Assembly (NCBI GenBank): GCA_919901855.1
Contig: CAKKQC010000034.1
Coordinates: forward strand, 7,335 to 71,334
Direction: 5' to 3'
Source: a bacterium
Lineage (GTDB): Bacteria; Oederibacteriota; CAKKQC01
DNA: 64,000 bases
In this document: one piece after another, positions 16,825 through 28,093 of the stretch
Position numbering within the stretch: position 1 is the stretch's first letter
How the letters are laid out: every line of letters begins with the position of its first letter
Notes under the pieces: generated by a model
The model's input: only the letters and a program-made list of their open reading frames with translations
What the model was told of the DNA's origin: nothing
The model's database searches: none
Translations under genes and position numbers: made by a program

Positions 16825-18688
16825 GGGCGGCGTTGAGGCGAAGGACAAGGTGGGGTCCTGCGGGGTAGCGGAAGAGGACGGTGGTCTCCGTGTTGAAGAA
16901 GACGTTCAGCAGTGCACGCTCCCGCGGAGACACTCCCCAGAGGAACTGGCTGGCCGGCTCGCGGGGCGGATCCGGCCAGACCAGCACGTGAGTGACCGCC
17001 CTCTGCTTCAGGCACTTCCTCACGTGTGGAGCGTCGGTTGACCGGTGGAGCGCGTCCACGATGATCGAGCGGTCATGCATGAGGCCCGTAAGGCATCGGC
17101 GGCGGGCGTAGAAGAGCCGGGGCTCGAAGACGCCTAGCACGCGGACCGAAGGGGCCAGGTTCCGGTCGATATAGTCGAGGGCGGGGAACAGGTAGCGGAT
17201 CATCGGACCGTTCGTGAGGTACGCGCGCTCCTGCCAGTTCGCGGTCCGGTAGGCGGAACGGAAGCCGCCGATGTCCAGGCAGAATACGTTAGCCGAGAGC
17301 AGCAGCGCGAGGGCGACCAGGAGACCGAAGGGGATCAGGCTGGCCGCGATCATCCAGTACACGACGCACAGTCCGAGCACGGGCATCAGATAGCGCAGGG
17401 ACCAGTCGGCCCGGAACGCAATCAGATACAGGAACAGGATGGCGCCAGTGAGCCAGATGACGGTACGGCCCCGCGGCCACTGGATGACAGGATGCTGTCC
17501 GGGTCGCCGGCTTTGCCGCCAGGCGTATGCGCAGACCAGGGGGGCGGCGTAGACGGCCGCGAGGCTGGCGCCAACCTGCGAGAGGTCCTTGGAGAATACT
17601 TCGCGCCAGTCCCGGATGACCCGGGCGGGGAGGAGGACCGCCGATATCCAGGAGCGGTCGGTCGTGTAGAGCGCGAGATTCCATGCGGCCCACTTGTCGT
17701 GCGGCTCCGTGTGCGTCAGGAAGGGGAAGAGCGGGGCGCCGGTGAAGAGCTCGTTCTTCAGCAGGACGGGGAGAATGGGAATCGCACTCGCCCCGCCGAC
17801 CACGAGGATCCGAACTACTCTCCGGAGCGGACTGCCCCGCATAACGGCCACGCCCGCGACGATGGGGATAATCACCAGGCCCCCGTTGTACTTGCAGGCG
17901 GCCCCCAGCCCGCACCAGAATCCGGCTCCGGCGAGAGCACGCAACCCCGCCGGTCGCTGCCACCATCGCAGAAAGGCCTCGACGCCCAGCAACGCGTAGA
18001 GCCCGGCCTGGAGATCCGTCAGCGGGGTAGCCCCCGTGATCAGGACCATGGGGGTCCCGAGCCACGCCGCGGCAGCCGCGATGGCCGCGGCGCCCGGGAG
18101 ACCGATCGTCACCGCGATCCGATAGACCGCGATCGCCGAAAGCGGCGCGTGCAGCCAGTTCAGGAAGGCGGCTCCGTGCCAGTCGAGTCCGAGCAGCATC
18201 GTCCAGAGGTACTCGCCGTGGACCAGGAACGGAAAGGCCGACGGCATGAAGTAGGGCATGTCGAATACCTTGTGCGCGAACATCTGCTGTTGCGGCAACA
18301 GGAGGTGATAGGCCAGGCTGTCGTACATGGTCGGCGGGACCAGGCTCAGTTCGAAGGAATACGCGGTCACGAGCAGTGCTACGGTGAGCGATATCCAGCC
18401 CGCCGGGCCGGAGTTCATCGTCTCGTTCCCCGCGGCTCCCAGCGTTCCAACCAGGTGCCTAATGTTGGCTGGACGGCACACGAGACCGAGGATGCCGAGG
18501 ATGCAGATAGCCGCGGCGAGGGGAGGGTAAGTCAACCCCACCAAGCCGAGGCCCACGCACGAGGCACCCGCCGCGGGAAGACCGAGGACGACGGATTCGA
18601 ACAGGCTCCCATGCCGGGTTGTCCATCGGGCGAAGATGGTCCCGAGTCCGATGGCGGCCAGGAAGATCAGTCCGATCACGGGAGTCAA
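16817..18688 (-). CDS. Polytopic GT-C-type glycosyltransferase-like protein
   Basis: The 623-residue membrane protein is a close partner of the next gene. Motifs are PTMYDSLAYHLLLPQQQMF in the first loop, ATPLTDLQAG and AACKYNGG. A short C-terminal soluble domain follows the last membrane helices (VLGVFEPRLFYARRR, VTHVLVWPDPP). It begins 11 bases after the aconitase stop codon and overlaps the following gene by 8 bases, so the three genes are probably one transcript. The acidic first-loop residue and the topology fit the GT-C fold; the substrate is unknown. Confidence 0.7.
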   Translation of the reverse strand: MTPVIGLIFLAAIGLGTIFARWTTRHGSLFESVVLGLPAAGASCVGLGLVGLTYPPLAAAICILGILGLVCRPANIRHLVGTLGAAGNETMNSGPAGWISLTVALLVTAYSFELSLVPPTMYDSLAYHLLLPQQQMFAHKVFDMPYFMPSAFPFLVHGEYLWTMLLGLDWHGAAFLNWLHAPLSAIAVYRIAVTIGLPGAAAIAAAAAWLGTPMVLITGATPLTDLQAGLYALLGVEAFLRWWQRPAGLRALAGAGFWCGLGAACKYNGGLVIIPIVAGVAVMRGSPLRRVVRILVVGGASAIPILPVLLKNELFTGAPLFPFLTHTEPHDKWAAWNLALYTTDRSWISAVLLPARVIRDWREVFSKDLSQVGASLAAVYAAPLVCAYAWRQSRRPGQHPVIQWPRGRTVIWLTGAILFLYLIAFRADWSLRYLMPVLGLCVVYWMIAASLIPFGLLVALALLLSANVFCLDIGGFRSAYRTANWQERAYLTNGPMIRYLFPALDYIDRNLAPSVRVLGVFEPRLFYARRRCLTGLMHDRSIIVDALHRSTDAPHVRKCLKQRAVTHVLVWPDPPREPASQFLWGVSPRERALLNVFFNTETTVLFRYPAGPHLVLRLNAAHD

Positions 18689-18699
18689 CGAGAGGAGCG

Positions 18700-21414
<2,715 letters not shown>

Positions 21415-21420
21415 CCCTCC

Positions 21421-21476
21421 CTTATACAGGATGCCTCCGGTCCGGGGCCGAACTCTCGTTCCGCAACCCGTATAAT
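21421..21476. promoter_or_regulatory. Divergent promoter pair for acnA and dapA
   Basis: The 69-base gap holds two back-to-back -10 boxes. TATAAT at 21471-21476 lies 7 bases before the dapA ATG on the plus strand. TATAAG (minus strand, 21426-21421) lies 6 bases before the acnA ATG. Neither has a strong -35. Both distances put the expected transcription start on the start codon. Confidence 0.6.
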
Positions 21477-21483
21477 GAACCCG

Positions 21484-22377
21484 ATGGCCGAGACGAGACT
21501 GTCTCTGCGCGGCGCTTGGACCGCGCTGGTTACGCCCTTCCGGGGCGGCGAGGTGGACGAGCGGGCCCTCCGCGAGGCCGTCGAGTTCCAGATCGCCGGG
21601 GGCATCAACGGGCTGGTGCCGTGCGGCTCGACGGGCGAATCCTCGACGCTGACGTACGACGAGCACATCCGGACGATTCAGACCGTCGTGGAAGCCGCGC
21701 GGAAGCGCGTGCCCGTGCTGGCCGGGGCCGGCGCCAACTCGACCGCCGAAGCCCTGCACCTGTGCCTCGCGTCGAAAGAGGTCGGGGCCGACGGCGTGCT
21801 CGTCGTGGCGCCCTACTACAACCGGCCGTCCCGGAAGGGCCTGCTCCTGCATTACCGGGCCCTGCTGGACGCCGTGGACCTGCCGCTCGTGCTCTACAAC
21901 ATCCCGGGGCGCACGGGGGTCAATGTGGAGCCGGACACGGTCGCGGCGCTGGCCGGCCATCCGCGGTTCGCGGGCGTCAAAGAGTCCGCGGGATCCTGCG
22001 ACCAGGTTTCGCGTCTGCTCGAAGCCTGCGGGCCGGAGTTCCAGGTCCTCTCGGGAGACGATTCCCTCACCCTGCCGTTCATGTCCGTCGGCGCGGCCGG
22101 CGTGATCTCGGTCCTGTCGAACGTCCTGCCGAAGGAGACGTCCCTCATGGTGCGCGCGATGCTCGAGGGCCGGCCGGCCGCGGCGCTGGAGATTCACCGG
22201 CGGCTGTTCCCCCTCATGCGCGCTCTCTTCGTCGAGACCAACCCGGTGCCGGTGAAGACCGCGTTGGGTCTGCTGGGCCGGTGCGACCCCTTCGTGCGGC
22301 CGCCGCTGGCGGCGCTCGAGGATGCGAGCCTCGCGAAGCTCAAGGCCGCGATGAAGGCCTGCGGCGCTGCAGGCTGA
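21484..22377 (+). CDS. dapA: 4-hydroxy-tetrahydrodipicolinate synthase
   Basis: The 297-residue TIM-barrel aldolase condenses pyruvate with aspartate semialdehyde in lysine and meso-diaminopimelate synthesis. The Schiff-base lysine is K166 (FAGVKESAGS), the catalytic tyrosine Y138 (LYNIPGRTG), and the substrate loop is CGSTGESSTLTYDEH. Length and motifs fit DapA better than the related N-acetylneuraminate lyase. The ATG is fixed by the TATAAT box 7 bases upstream. The stop is followed after one base by the GTG of the next gene, so the following outer-membrane genes are probably co-transcribed. Confidence 0.93.
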   Translation: MAETRLSLRGAWTALVTPFRGGEVDERALREAVEFQIAGGINGLVPCGSTGESSTLTYDEHIRTIQTVVEAARKRVPVLAGAGANSTAEALHLCLASKEVGADGVLVVAPYYNRPSRKGLLLHYRALLDAVDLPLVLYNIPGRTGVNVEPDTVAALAGHPRFAGVKESAGSCDQVSRLLEACGPEFQVLSGDDSLTLPFMSVGAAGVISVLSNVLPKETSLMVRAMLEGRPAAALEIHRRLFPLMRALFVETNPVPVKTALGLLGRCDPFVRPPLAALEDASLAKLKAAMKACGAAG

Positions 22378-22378
22378 C

Positions 22379-23356
22379 GTGAGGCGCTCGGCGCTCCTCG
22401 CGGCCGCGCTCCTCGGGACCGCGACCGCGCTGTGGTGGGCGGGCCCGGTCCGCGCGGGGCGGTCCGCCGGCGCATCCTCGCTCATCATCGGCAAGCTGCC
22501 CGTCGGCGTCCGCGCGATCGGGCTCTCGGGCGCGTATGCGGCCGTGGCCGGCGAGCCCTCGGCCATCTACTGGAATCCCGCCGGGCTGTCCCACATCGAC
22601 CGCCGCCGCTTCGAGATGAGTCACGAGGAACAGGGCGAGTCGATCCGGATGGAGAACGTTCTCGTGTCGGTGCCGCTCATCCTCGGCGGAACGGTGGGCG
22701 CGGCTTTCAGCTTCATGAGCCAGCCGCCGATCATGGAGATTCTCGAGGACGCGTCGGGCGAGCCCCTCGGCAGCTCGCGGACCCTTTCCGTCTACCAGTA
22801 CAAGGGCGCCGTCGGGTTCGGCCAGGACCTGGGCAAGTTGACGCCCGTGCCCGAGCTCGGTGATCTCTGGAACAAGGGCGCCGTCGGAGCCGCGGTGACG
22901 GTTCTGGGAGAGCATATCGGGAAGTCCACGGCGACCGCGGTTTCGGTCGACCTCGGGTACATGTACGAGGACCCCAACGAGGGGCGGTCCGCCGGGATCG
23001 TGGTCCGGCAGGTCGGCACGCCCGCGTTCGGGCGCCCGATCCCGGTCACGGGGCAGGCCGGGGTCGGGCAGGTCATCCAGGGCGTGCTCTGGACCTTCGA
23101 CGTGGCTACGGCCGCGGACGACGTGCTCCGCCTGCGCGGGGGGATCGAGTATGCCCATCCCTTCGGGCTCAGCACCATCACGCTGCGCGGCGGGGCCCAG
23201 CACAGTTTCTCGTCCGACCTGATGGCGCCGTACACGGTCGGGTTGGGGTACCGTCTGGCCCTCGAGGACGCGTTCGATATCGGCATCGAATACGCGTACA
23301 TGCCCGTCAAGGGCTTCCAGGATCTGCACGCGATCTCGGTCCAGGTGGGGCTATGA
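22379..23356 (+). CDS. PorV/UPF0164-family outer-membrane protein
   Basis: The 325-residue protein has an N-terminal signal peptide (hydrophobic residues 5-25, GPVRA cleavage region). It has the family hallmark GAYAAVAGEPSAIYWNPAGL, followed by alternating beta strands ending in YAYMPVKGFQDLHAISVQVGL. This is a FadL-like barrel family; in type IX secretion the relative PorV acts as a shuttle or porin-like component. It starts with GTG one base after dapA and overlaps the next gene by 4 bases. Its actual cargo or substrate is unknown. A second, larger member lies at 41948. Confidence 0.75.
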   Translation: MRRSALLAAALLGTATALWWAGPVRAGRSAGASSLIIGKLPVGVRAIGLSGAYAAVAGEPSAIYWNPAGLSHIDRRRFEMSHEEQGESIRMENVLVSVPLILGGTVGAAFSFMSQPPIMEILEDASGEPLGSSRTLSVYQYKGAVGFGQDLGKLTPVPELGDLWNKGAVGAAVTVLGEHIGKSTATAVSVDLGYMYEDPNEGRSAGIVVRQVGTPAFGRPIPVTGQAGVGQVIQGVLWTFDVATAADDVLRLRGGIEYAHPFGLSTITLRGGAQHSFSSDLMAPYTVGLGYRLALEDAFDIGIEYAYMPVKGFQDLHAISVQVGL

Positions 23357-24306
23357 GCGCGTCGCTCGCTGCGAGCGCGTCGCGCGCGACGAGGACGTTG
23401 CCGGCCGTCCTCTGCCTTATGCTGGCCGCCTGCCCCGGGGGGGCCGCCGCGGAGCCCGCAGCCCCGGACGGGGCGCCCTCGGAGCTGCGGGCGCCCGCGG
23501 GGCCGGAGGCCCTCGTCCCGCCGGCCCTGCCGACAGAGCGGCGGCCCGTCAGGCCGGGGGAGACCTCGCTGTGGCGCGTGCGGTTCGGGCTGGGCGCCTC
23601 CACGATGCGGCTCGGCGGGCTCGAGCACTTCGCCGATCCGTCGGTCAACCACTTCGCCGGCGAGTCGGCGAATTTCTACGGGATCAAGCCCGGCCCTACC
23701 GAGCGCCGCAACATCAACTTCTCGCTGGTCGAGGCGGTGGAGGCGTCGTTCCAGGTCGACCCTCTGGTCTCCGTCGCCATGAAGGTCGCGTCGCTCCGGA
23801 GCCAGCGCGGCACGCTGCGCACGATCGCGCAGGGGACGGGCACGCGGCTGGAGGACAGTTGGGACTTCTCGACGGAGATGGTGCTCGTGATGGCGGGGGC
23901 CGGATTCAACATGCCGCTTGACGAGCGCCTCCGGCTCAACATCACGCTCTTCGTCGGCGCCGGTTTTGGCACCGTCAACATCGATCACCGGTGGCGGATC
24001 GACTTGCCCGCCGGCGCCGATGCCCGTGCCGGGGCGGCCGAGGGGACCGGGACGGCCTTCATCCCGGAGTTCACGATGGAGCTCGAGCGGGACCTCACCG
24101 AATCGCTGGCCGTGGGGGCGGGACTGGGCTACCGGTTCGGCGGGATCGAGACGTTCGAGAGCCGGTACGGCTCGACACTCAATCCGGAGTCCAACACCCA
24201 CCCGCAGTTCGAGGCCGGGTGGCCGATCCGGAACACGAGCCGCACGCTCCTGACCGCGGACTATGGGGGCCTGATCCTCATCCTGTTCTTCACCGCCCGG
24301 GGCTAA
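23353..24306 (+). CDS. Predicted outer-membrane beta-barrel protein, function unknown
   Basis: The 317-residue protein begins with a hydrophobic export signal (about residues 15-30, ending LMLAACPGG, which could also be read as a lipobox). A Pro/Ala-rich linker follows, then from about residue 70 alternating amphipathic strands (WRVRFGLGASTMRLGG, LAVGAGLGYRFGG), ending in hydrophobic LTADYGGLILILFFTARG. These features fit an outer-membrane barrel. I do not recognise the family. It overlaps the upstream PorV-like gene by 4 bases and ends 17 bases before polA. Confidence 0.55.
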   Translation: MSASLAASASRATRTLPAVLCLMLAACPGGAAAEPAAPDGAPSELRAPAGPEALVPPALPTERRPVRPGETSLWRVRFGLGASTMRLGGLEHFADPSVNHFAGESANFYGIKPGPTERRNINFSLVEAVEASFQVDPLVSVAMKVASLRSQRGTLRTIAQGTGTRLEDSWDFSTEMVLVMAGAGFNMPLDERLRLNITLFVGAGFGTVNIDHRWRIDLPAGADARAGAAEGTGTAFIPEFTMELERDLTESLAVGAGLGYRFGGIETFESRYGSTLNPESNTHPQFEAGWPIRNTSRTLLTADYGGLILILFFTARG

Positions 24307-24323
24307 AGGGCCGGGCGGCGCCG

Positions 24324-26867
24324 ATGCAGCGCCAACTGCACCTGATCGACGGTAACTCGTACGCCTACCGGGCGTTCTACGCGATTCCGCGTCTCACGAA
24401 CCACGAGGGGAAACCGACGAACGCCGTGTACGGTTTCGCCGTGTTCCTGCACCGGATGCTCAAGGAGCATCCGGGCGACGAGATCGTGGTGGCGTTCGAC
24501 CCGAAGGGTCCGACCGCGCGCCACAAGGTCTTCGCCGAGTACAAGGCGCACCGCAAGCCGATGCCGGACGACCTCGTGACGCAGGTGCCGCTGCTCCACG
24601 ATCTCGTGCGCGCGCACGGTCTGCCCCTGATCATGATCGAGGGTCACGAGGCGGACGACGCGCTCGCGACGCTCAGCCGGCTCGGGCTCGAGGCCGGCAG
24701 ATCGGTCCGCATCTACAGCGGGGACAAGGACATCCTTCAACTCGTCGGACCGGATGTTAAGGTCGTCGTGCCCCGGCAGGAGGATGCGCCCATGGACGCC
24801 GGTGCGGTCAGGGCGAAGTGGGGCGTGCCGCCGGACTCGATCGTCGACCTCCTATCGCTAATGGGGGATGACTCCGACAACCTCCCCGGCGTCATGGGGG
24901 TGGGGGAGAAGACCGCGGCGGCCCTCCTCGCGCAGTTCGGAGACCTGGACGCCCTGTTCGCGCGGCTCGACGAGGTGAAGTCGGAGAAGCTCCGCGCGAA
25001 GCTCGCTCCGGCCGAGGCGCAGGTGCGCCGCACCCGGGAGCTGGCCGTGCTCCGGACGGATCTGCCGGTGGCCGGAGGGATCGCGGCGTGCCGCCGCGGC
25101 GATCCGGACCTCCCGCGGCTCCACGCCCTCTACCGCGACCTCGGGTTCGCGCGCCTGCTGGCCTCGCTGCCCCAACCCGGGCAGGGGGAGTTGGCGCTGG
25201 ACGGGGGTTCCTTTGGGCCGGGTGCCTCCGCCACCCCGAGCGGTCCGGCGGCCATGCTCGTCGAGAAGCCGGGCCGGGGCCTCCTCGCCGCGCTGCGTGG
25301 CGACTCGCCCGTAGTCTGCGCCGCGATCGAGGCCGGCGGGCACGCCTTCCTCGCGCTGGAATCTGCCGGAACGCGCTGGGTCCTGCCGGCGGAGTCCCTG
25401 AAGCCCCTGGTCGCCTTCCTGGGGGATTCCGCTCACGCCAAGGTCGCCGCGGACGCGAAGGCGTTGACCGCGCTCGCGCTCGGGGCGGGTGGGCCGCTCC
25501 GCGGCGTCACGTTCGACGTCTCTCTCGCGTCCGCCCTGCTGGGGGGCCATCCCCTGCCGCCTCCGGAGACCGCCGACCCCGGACGCGCCGCGGCCGCCGC
25601 CCTCGACGCCGTGGGCGAAGCCCGGGGCCCGCTCGCGGCCCGGCTCGACGCCGAGGGGATGCGCGGCCTCCTCGAGCGCGTCGAACTGCCGGTCGCCCCG
25701 ATCCTGGCCGCGATGGAGCGGGAGGGTATAGGGCTCGACGTCGCGCGGTTGAGCCGGGCCGCGGACGAGATCCGCGGCCACCTCAAGGGCCTCGAGGTGG
25801 AGATATGGAAGCTCGCGGGGGGGGAGTTCAACATCCTCTCGCCAAAGCAGGTGGGTGAGGTCCTCTTCGGGAAGCTGAAGCTTCCCTCCGGCAAGCGGAC
25901 CAAGACCGGCTTCTCGACGGACGAGGCCGTGCTCGACGAGCTGGCGGGGACCCACCGCGCCCCCGCCGCCATCCTCGAGTACCGGAAGCTCTCGAAACTG
26001 CTCGGCACCTACCTGGAACCCCTCCCGGGGCTCGTGCGCAACGGGTGCCTGCACACGACGTGGCATCAGCTCGGGGCGGCCACGGGGAGGATCTCGAGCA
26101 GCGATCCCAACCTCCAGAACATCCCCATCCGCGGGGCCTGGGGTCAGCGCATCCGGGGCGCATTCGTCCCGCGCTTCGCGGGCCGGGTCCTGCTCTCCTG
26201 CGACTACTCCCAGATCGAGCTGCGCCTGCTCGCGCACATGGCGGGCGACGAGCCGTTCCGGGAGGCGTTCCGCCGCGGCGACGACGTGCATGCGGCCACG
26301 GCGGCCGAGATGTTCGGGAAGGCGCGCGGCGCGGTCTCGCCCGACGAGCGAAGGGCCGCGAAGGCCGTGAACTTCGGGATCGTCTACGGCATGACGGCGT
26401 ACGGGCTCTCGCGCGAGCTCAAGTGCCCGCCGGGCGTGGCCCGGGACTACCTCGACCGGTTCTTCGCGAAGCATCCGGCGGTGCGCGCGTTCATGGACGG
26501 CACACTCGAGGGGGCGCGCGCCCAGGGCTGGGTCACGACCCTGCTCGGGCGCCGGCGGCGGACTCCGGAGATCGCCTCGGCCCTCAAGCTCCGGCGGGAG
26601 GAGGCGGAGCGTGAGGCGCTCAACCATCCGGTCCAGGGGACCGCGGCGGACTACCTCAAGCTCGCCATGATAAAGGTCGCGGAGGATGTCCCGGATGCGA
26701 CCCTCCTGCTCACGATCCACGACGAGCTGCTCTTCGAGGTGCCGGCAACGGGCGCGAAGGCACTAGCGGCCCGCGTCAAGGGGGCCATGGAGGGCGTCGC
26801 CTCGCTCTCGGTGCCGCTCGTGGTGGAGGCCGCGTCGGGCGCCTCGTGGGCCGAGTGCCACCCGTGA
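24324..26867 (+). CDS. polA: DNA polymerase I, proofreading domain degenerate
   Basis: The 847-residue enzyme fills gaps and removes RNA primers. Residues 1-290 are the 5'-3' exonuclease (LIDGNSYAYRAFYAIP, GHEADDALATL, SGDKDILQLV, GDDSDNLPGV). The middle region (about 300-470) lacks the DxE and other acidic residues of an active 3'-5' exonuclease, as in Taq polymerase. Polymerase motif A (DYSQIELR, D627), motif B (RRAAKAVNFGIVYGM) and motif C (TIHDELLFEVP) are intact. The start MQRQLHLIDGNSYAYRAF matches the family N-terminus, although the frame is open upstream. The GTG of the next gene overlaps the stop by 4 bases. A G8 run at 25817-25824 is in frame. Confidence 0.95.
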   Translation: MQRQLHLIDGNSYAYRAFYAIPRLTNHEGKPTNAVYGFAVFLHRMLKEHPGDEIVVAFDPKGPTARHKVFAEYKAHRKPMPDDLVTQVPLLHDLVRAHGLPLIMIEGHEADDALATLSRLGLEAGRSVRIYSGDKDILQLVGPDVKVVVPRQEDAPMDAGAVRAKWGVPPDSIVDLLSLMGDDSDNLPGVMGVGEKTAAALLAQFGDLDALFARLDEVKSEKLRAKLAPAEAQVRRTRELAVLRTDLPVAGGIAACRRGDPDLPRLHALYRDLGFARLLASLPQPGQGELALDGGSFGPGASATPSGPAAMLVEKPGRGLLAALRGDSPVVCAAIEAGGHAFLALESAGTRWVLPAESLKPLVAFLGDSAHAKVAADAKALTALALGAGGPLRGVTFDVSLASALLGGHPLPPPETADPGRAAAAALDAVGEARGPLAARLDAEGMRGLLERVELPVAPILAAMEREGIGLDVARLSRAADEIRGHLKGLEVEIWKLAGGEFNILSPKQVGEVLFGKLKLPSGKRTKTGFSTDEAVLDELAGTHRAPAAILEYRKLSKLLGTYLEPLPGLVRNGCLHTTWHQLGAATGRISSSDPNLQNIPIRGAWGQRIRGAFVPRFAGRVLLSCDYSQIELRLLAHMAGDEPFREAFRRGDDVHAATAAEMFGKARGAVSPDERRAAKAVNFGIVYGMTAYGLSRELKCPPGVARDYLDRFFAKHPAVRAFMDGTLEGARAQGWVTTLLGRRRRTPEIASALKLRREEAEREALNHPVQGTAADYLKLAMIKVAEDVPDATLLLTIHDELLFEVPATGAKALAARVKGAMEGVASLSVPLVVEAASGASWAECHP

Positions 26868-28093
26868 AGCCCCGTCCGCTCCTGCGGACGGCCCTCGGCG
26901 TCCTCCTCGCCAGCCTGTTCCTGGTCGCGGACGCCGGGGCGGCCCGCCGGAAGAAGGCGGCGGCGCCCCCGGACTCCGAGGCGGCGCTCGCGGAGGCGAA
27001 GCGGACCCTCGAGGAGAAGCGCCAGCGGGCGGAATCGCTCAAGCCCGTCATCCGGCAGAAGGAGCGCCAGGAGGCGAGCGTGCTGGCGGAGCTCGACCGG
27101 CTGGACCGCAGGCTCGGGGTCCTGCGGGAGGAGCTCCAGCGCTACCGTGACGAGATCGACATGACGCAGGCCCAACTCGAGGCGATCCGCCGGCAGTCGC
27201 GGCTGACCTCGGCGGAGCTCGCCCGGTCGGCCGAGCGCCTGCGCCAGGACCTGCTCGTGTGGCAGACGGGCGGCGCCGGGGACACCCTCCCGGAGGCCTA
27301 CCACGCGCGCCGGTCCGCGCCGGACGGCGAGGCCCGGGGGGCGGCCTCGGACCCTGCCGATGTCGCCCTATGGTGCGGCGCGGGAGAGGCGGAGCGGCTC
27401 TCGGCGGGCCGCATGACCCGGTTCGATCTCCAGCAACGCTCGATTCGCCAGGGGGACCGGCTCGCTTCCCTGCGCCGTCTCCGGCGTGGCCTGGCGGCGA
27501 AGGAGCGCGAATTGGCGACGGCCCTGCGCGCCCGCAGCGATTTCCTCCGGACCCTCCGGCTCGAGAAGTCCCAGCAGAAGGATCTCCTTCGCGAATACGA
27601 GACATCCGGGCGGGCGCTGGAGCGGGTCGTGGGACGGCTGTCCGAGCAGGCGCGCGCGGCTTCGGCGGCGGCGCTCGTGCCGTCCACGGCCCGCGTGGGC
27701 CAGCTCCTGTGGCCGGTCAAAGGGCCGCTCCTGCGGCGGTTCGGACGCCAGAAGCACGAGGCCTTCAATGCGACGGTATTCTCGACGGGCATTGAAATCA
27801 AGGCGAAGGAGGGCACGCCCGTCCGCGCGGCCGAATCCGGCCGCGTGGTCTTCCTGGATTGGCTTACCGGCTACGGGCGTGTCATGATTGTGGACCATGG
27901 CAGCAGCTTCCATTCCCTGTACGGACATCTCCAGGACACGGCGGCCGGCGTGGGGTCGCGCGTGAACCGGGGCGCCGTGATCGGGACCGTGGGCGACACG
28001 GGGTCGCTCGGGGCCCCCTCCCTGTATTTCGAGGTGCGCCACTACGGCCAGCCGGCCGATCCGAGGCGTTACCTGGGGAGGGACACGGAATGA
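26864..28093 (+). CDS. envC: EnvC-like murein hydrolase activator (degenerate LytM domain)
   Basis: The 409-residue protein has a signal peptide (residues 1-26), a long coiled coil (about 40-270, rich in E, R, L and Q) and a C-terminal M23/LytM domain (about 280-400). The catalytic HxGxD metal site is replaced by FSTGIEIKAKEGTPVRA, while SLYGHL remains. EnvC of Proteobacteria is likewise degenerate and activates amidases at the division septum, so a non-catalytic activator role is the best inference. The gene order envC-ctp-ctp-yibQ resembles the envC-ctpA-yibQ cluster of Proteobacteria. The GTG start overlaps the polA stop, and the stop overlaps the next ATG, both by 4 bases. Confidence 0.8.
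   Translation: MKPRPLLRTALGVLLASLFLVADAGAARRKKAAAPPDSEAALAEAKRTLEEKRQRAESLKPVIRQKERQEASVLAELDRLDRRLGVLREELQRYRDEIDMTQAQLEAIRRQSRLTSAELARSAERLRQDLLVWQTGGAGDTLPEAYHARRSAPDGEARGAASDPADVALWCGAGEAERLSAGRMTRFDLQQRSIRQGDRLASLRRLRRGLAAKERELATALRARSDFLRTLRLEKSQQKDLLREYETSGRALERVVGRLSEQARAASAAALVPSTARVGQLLWPVKGPLLRRFGRQKHEAFNATVFSTGIEIKAKEGTPVRAAESGRVVFLDWLTGYGRVMIVDHGSSFHSLYGHLQDTAAGVGSRVNRGAVIGTVGDTGSLGAPSLYFEVRHYGQPADPRRYLGRDTE

Noticed and set aside
23991-24323. Longer in-frame N-terminus for polA
   Set aside because: It would overlap an intact upstream gene and adds residues with no PolI similarity; MQRQLHLIDGNSYAYRAF is the normal family start.
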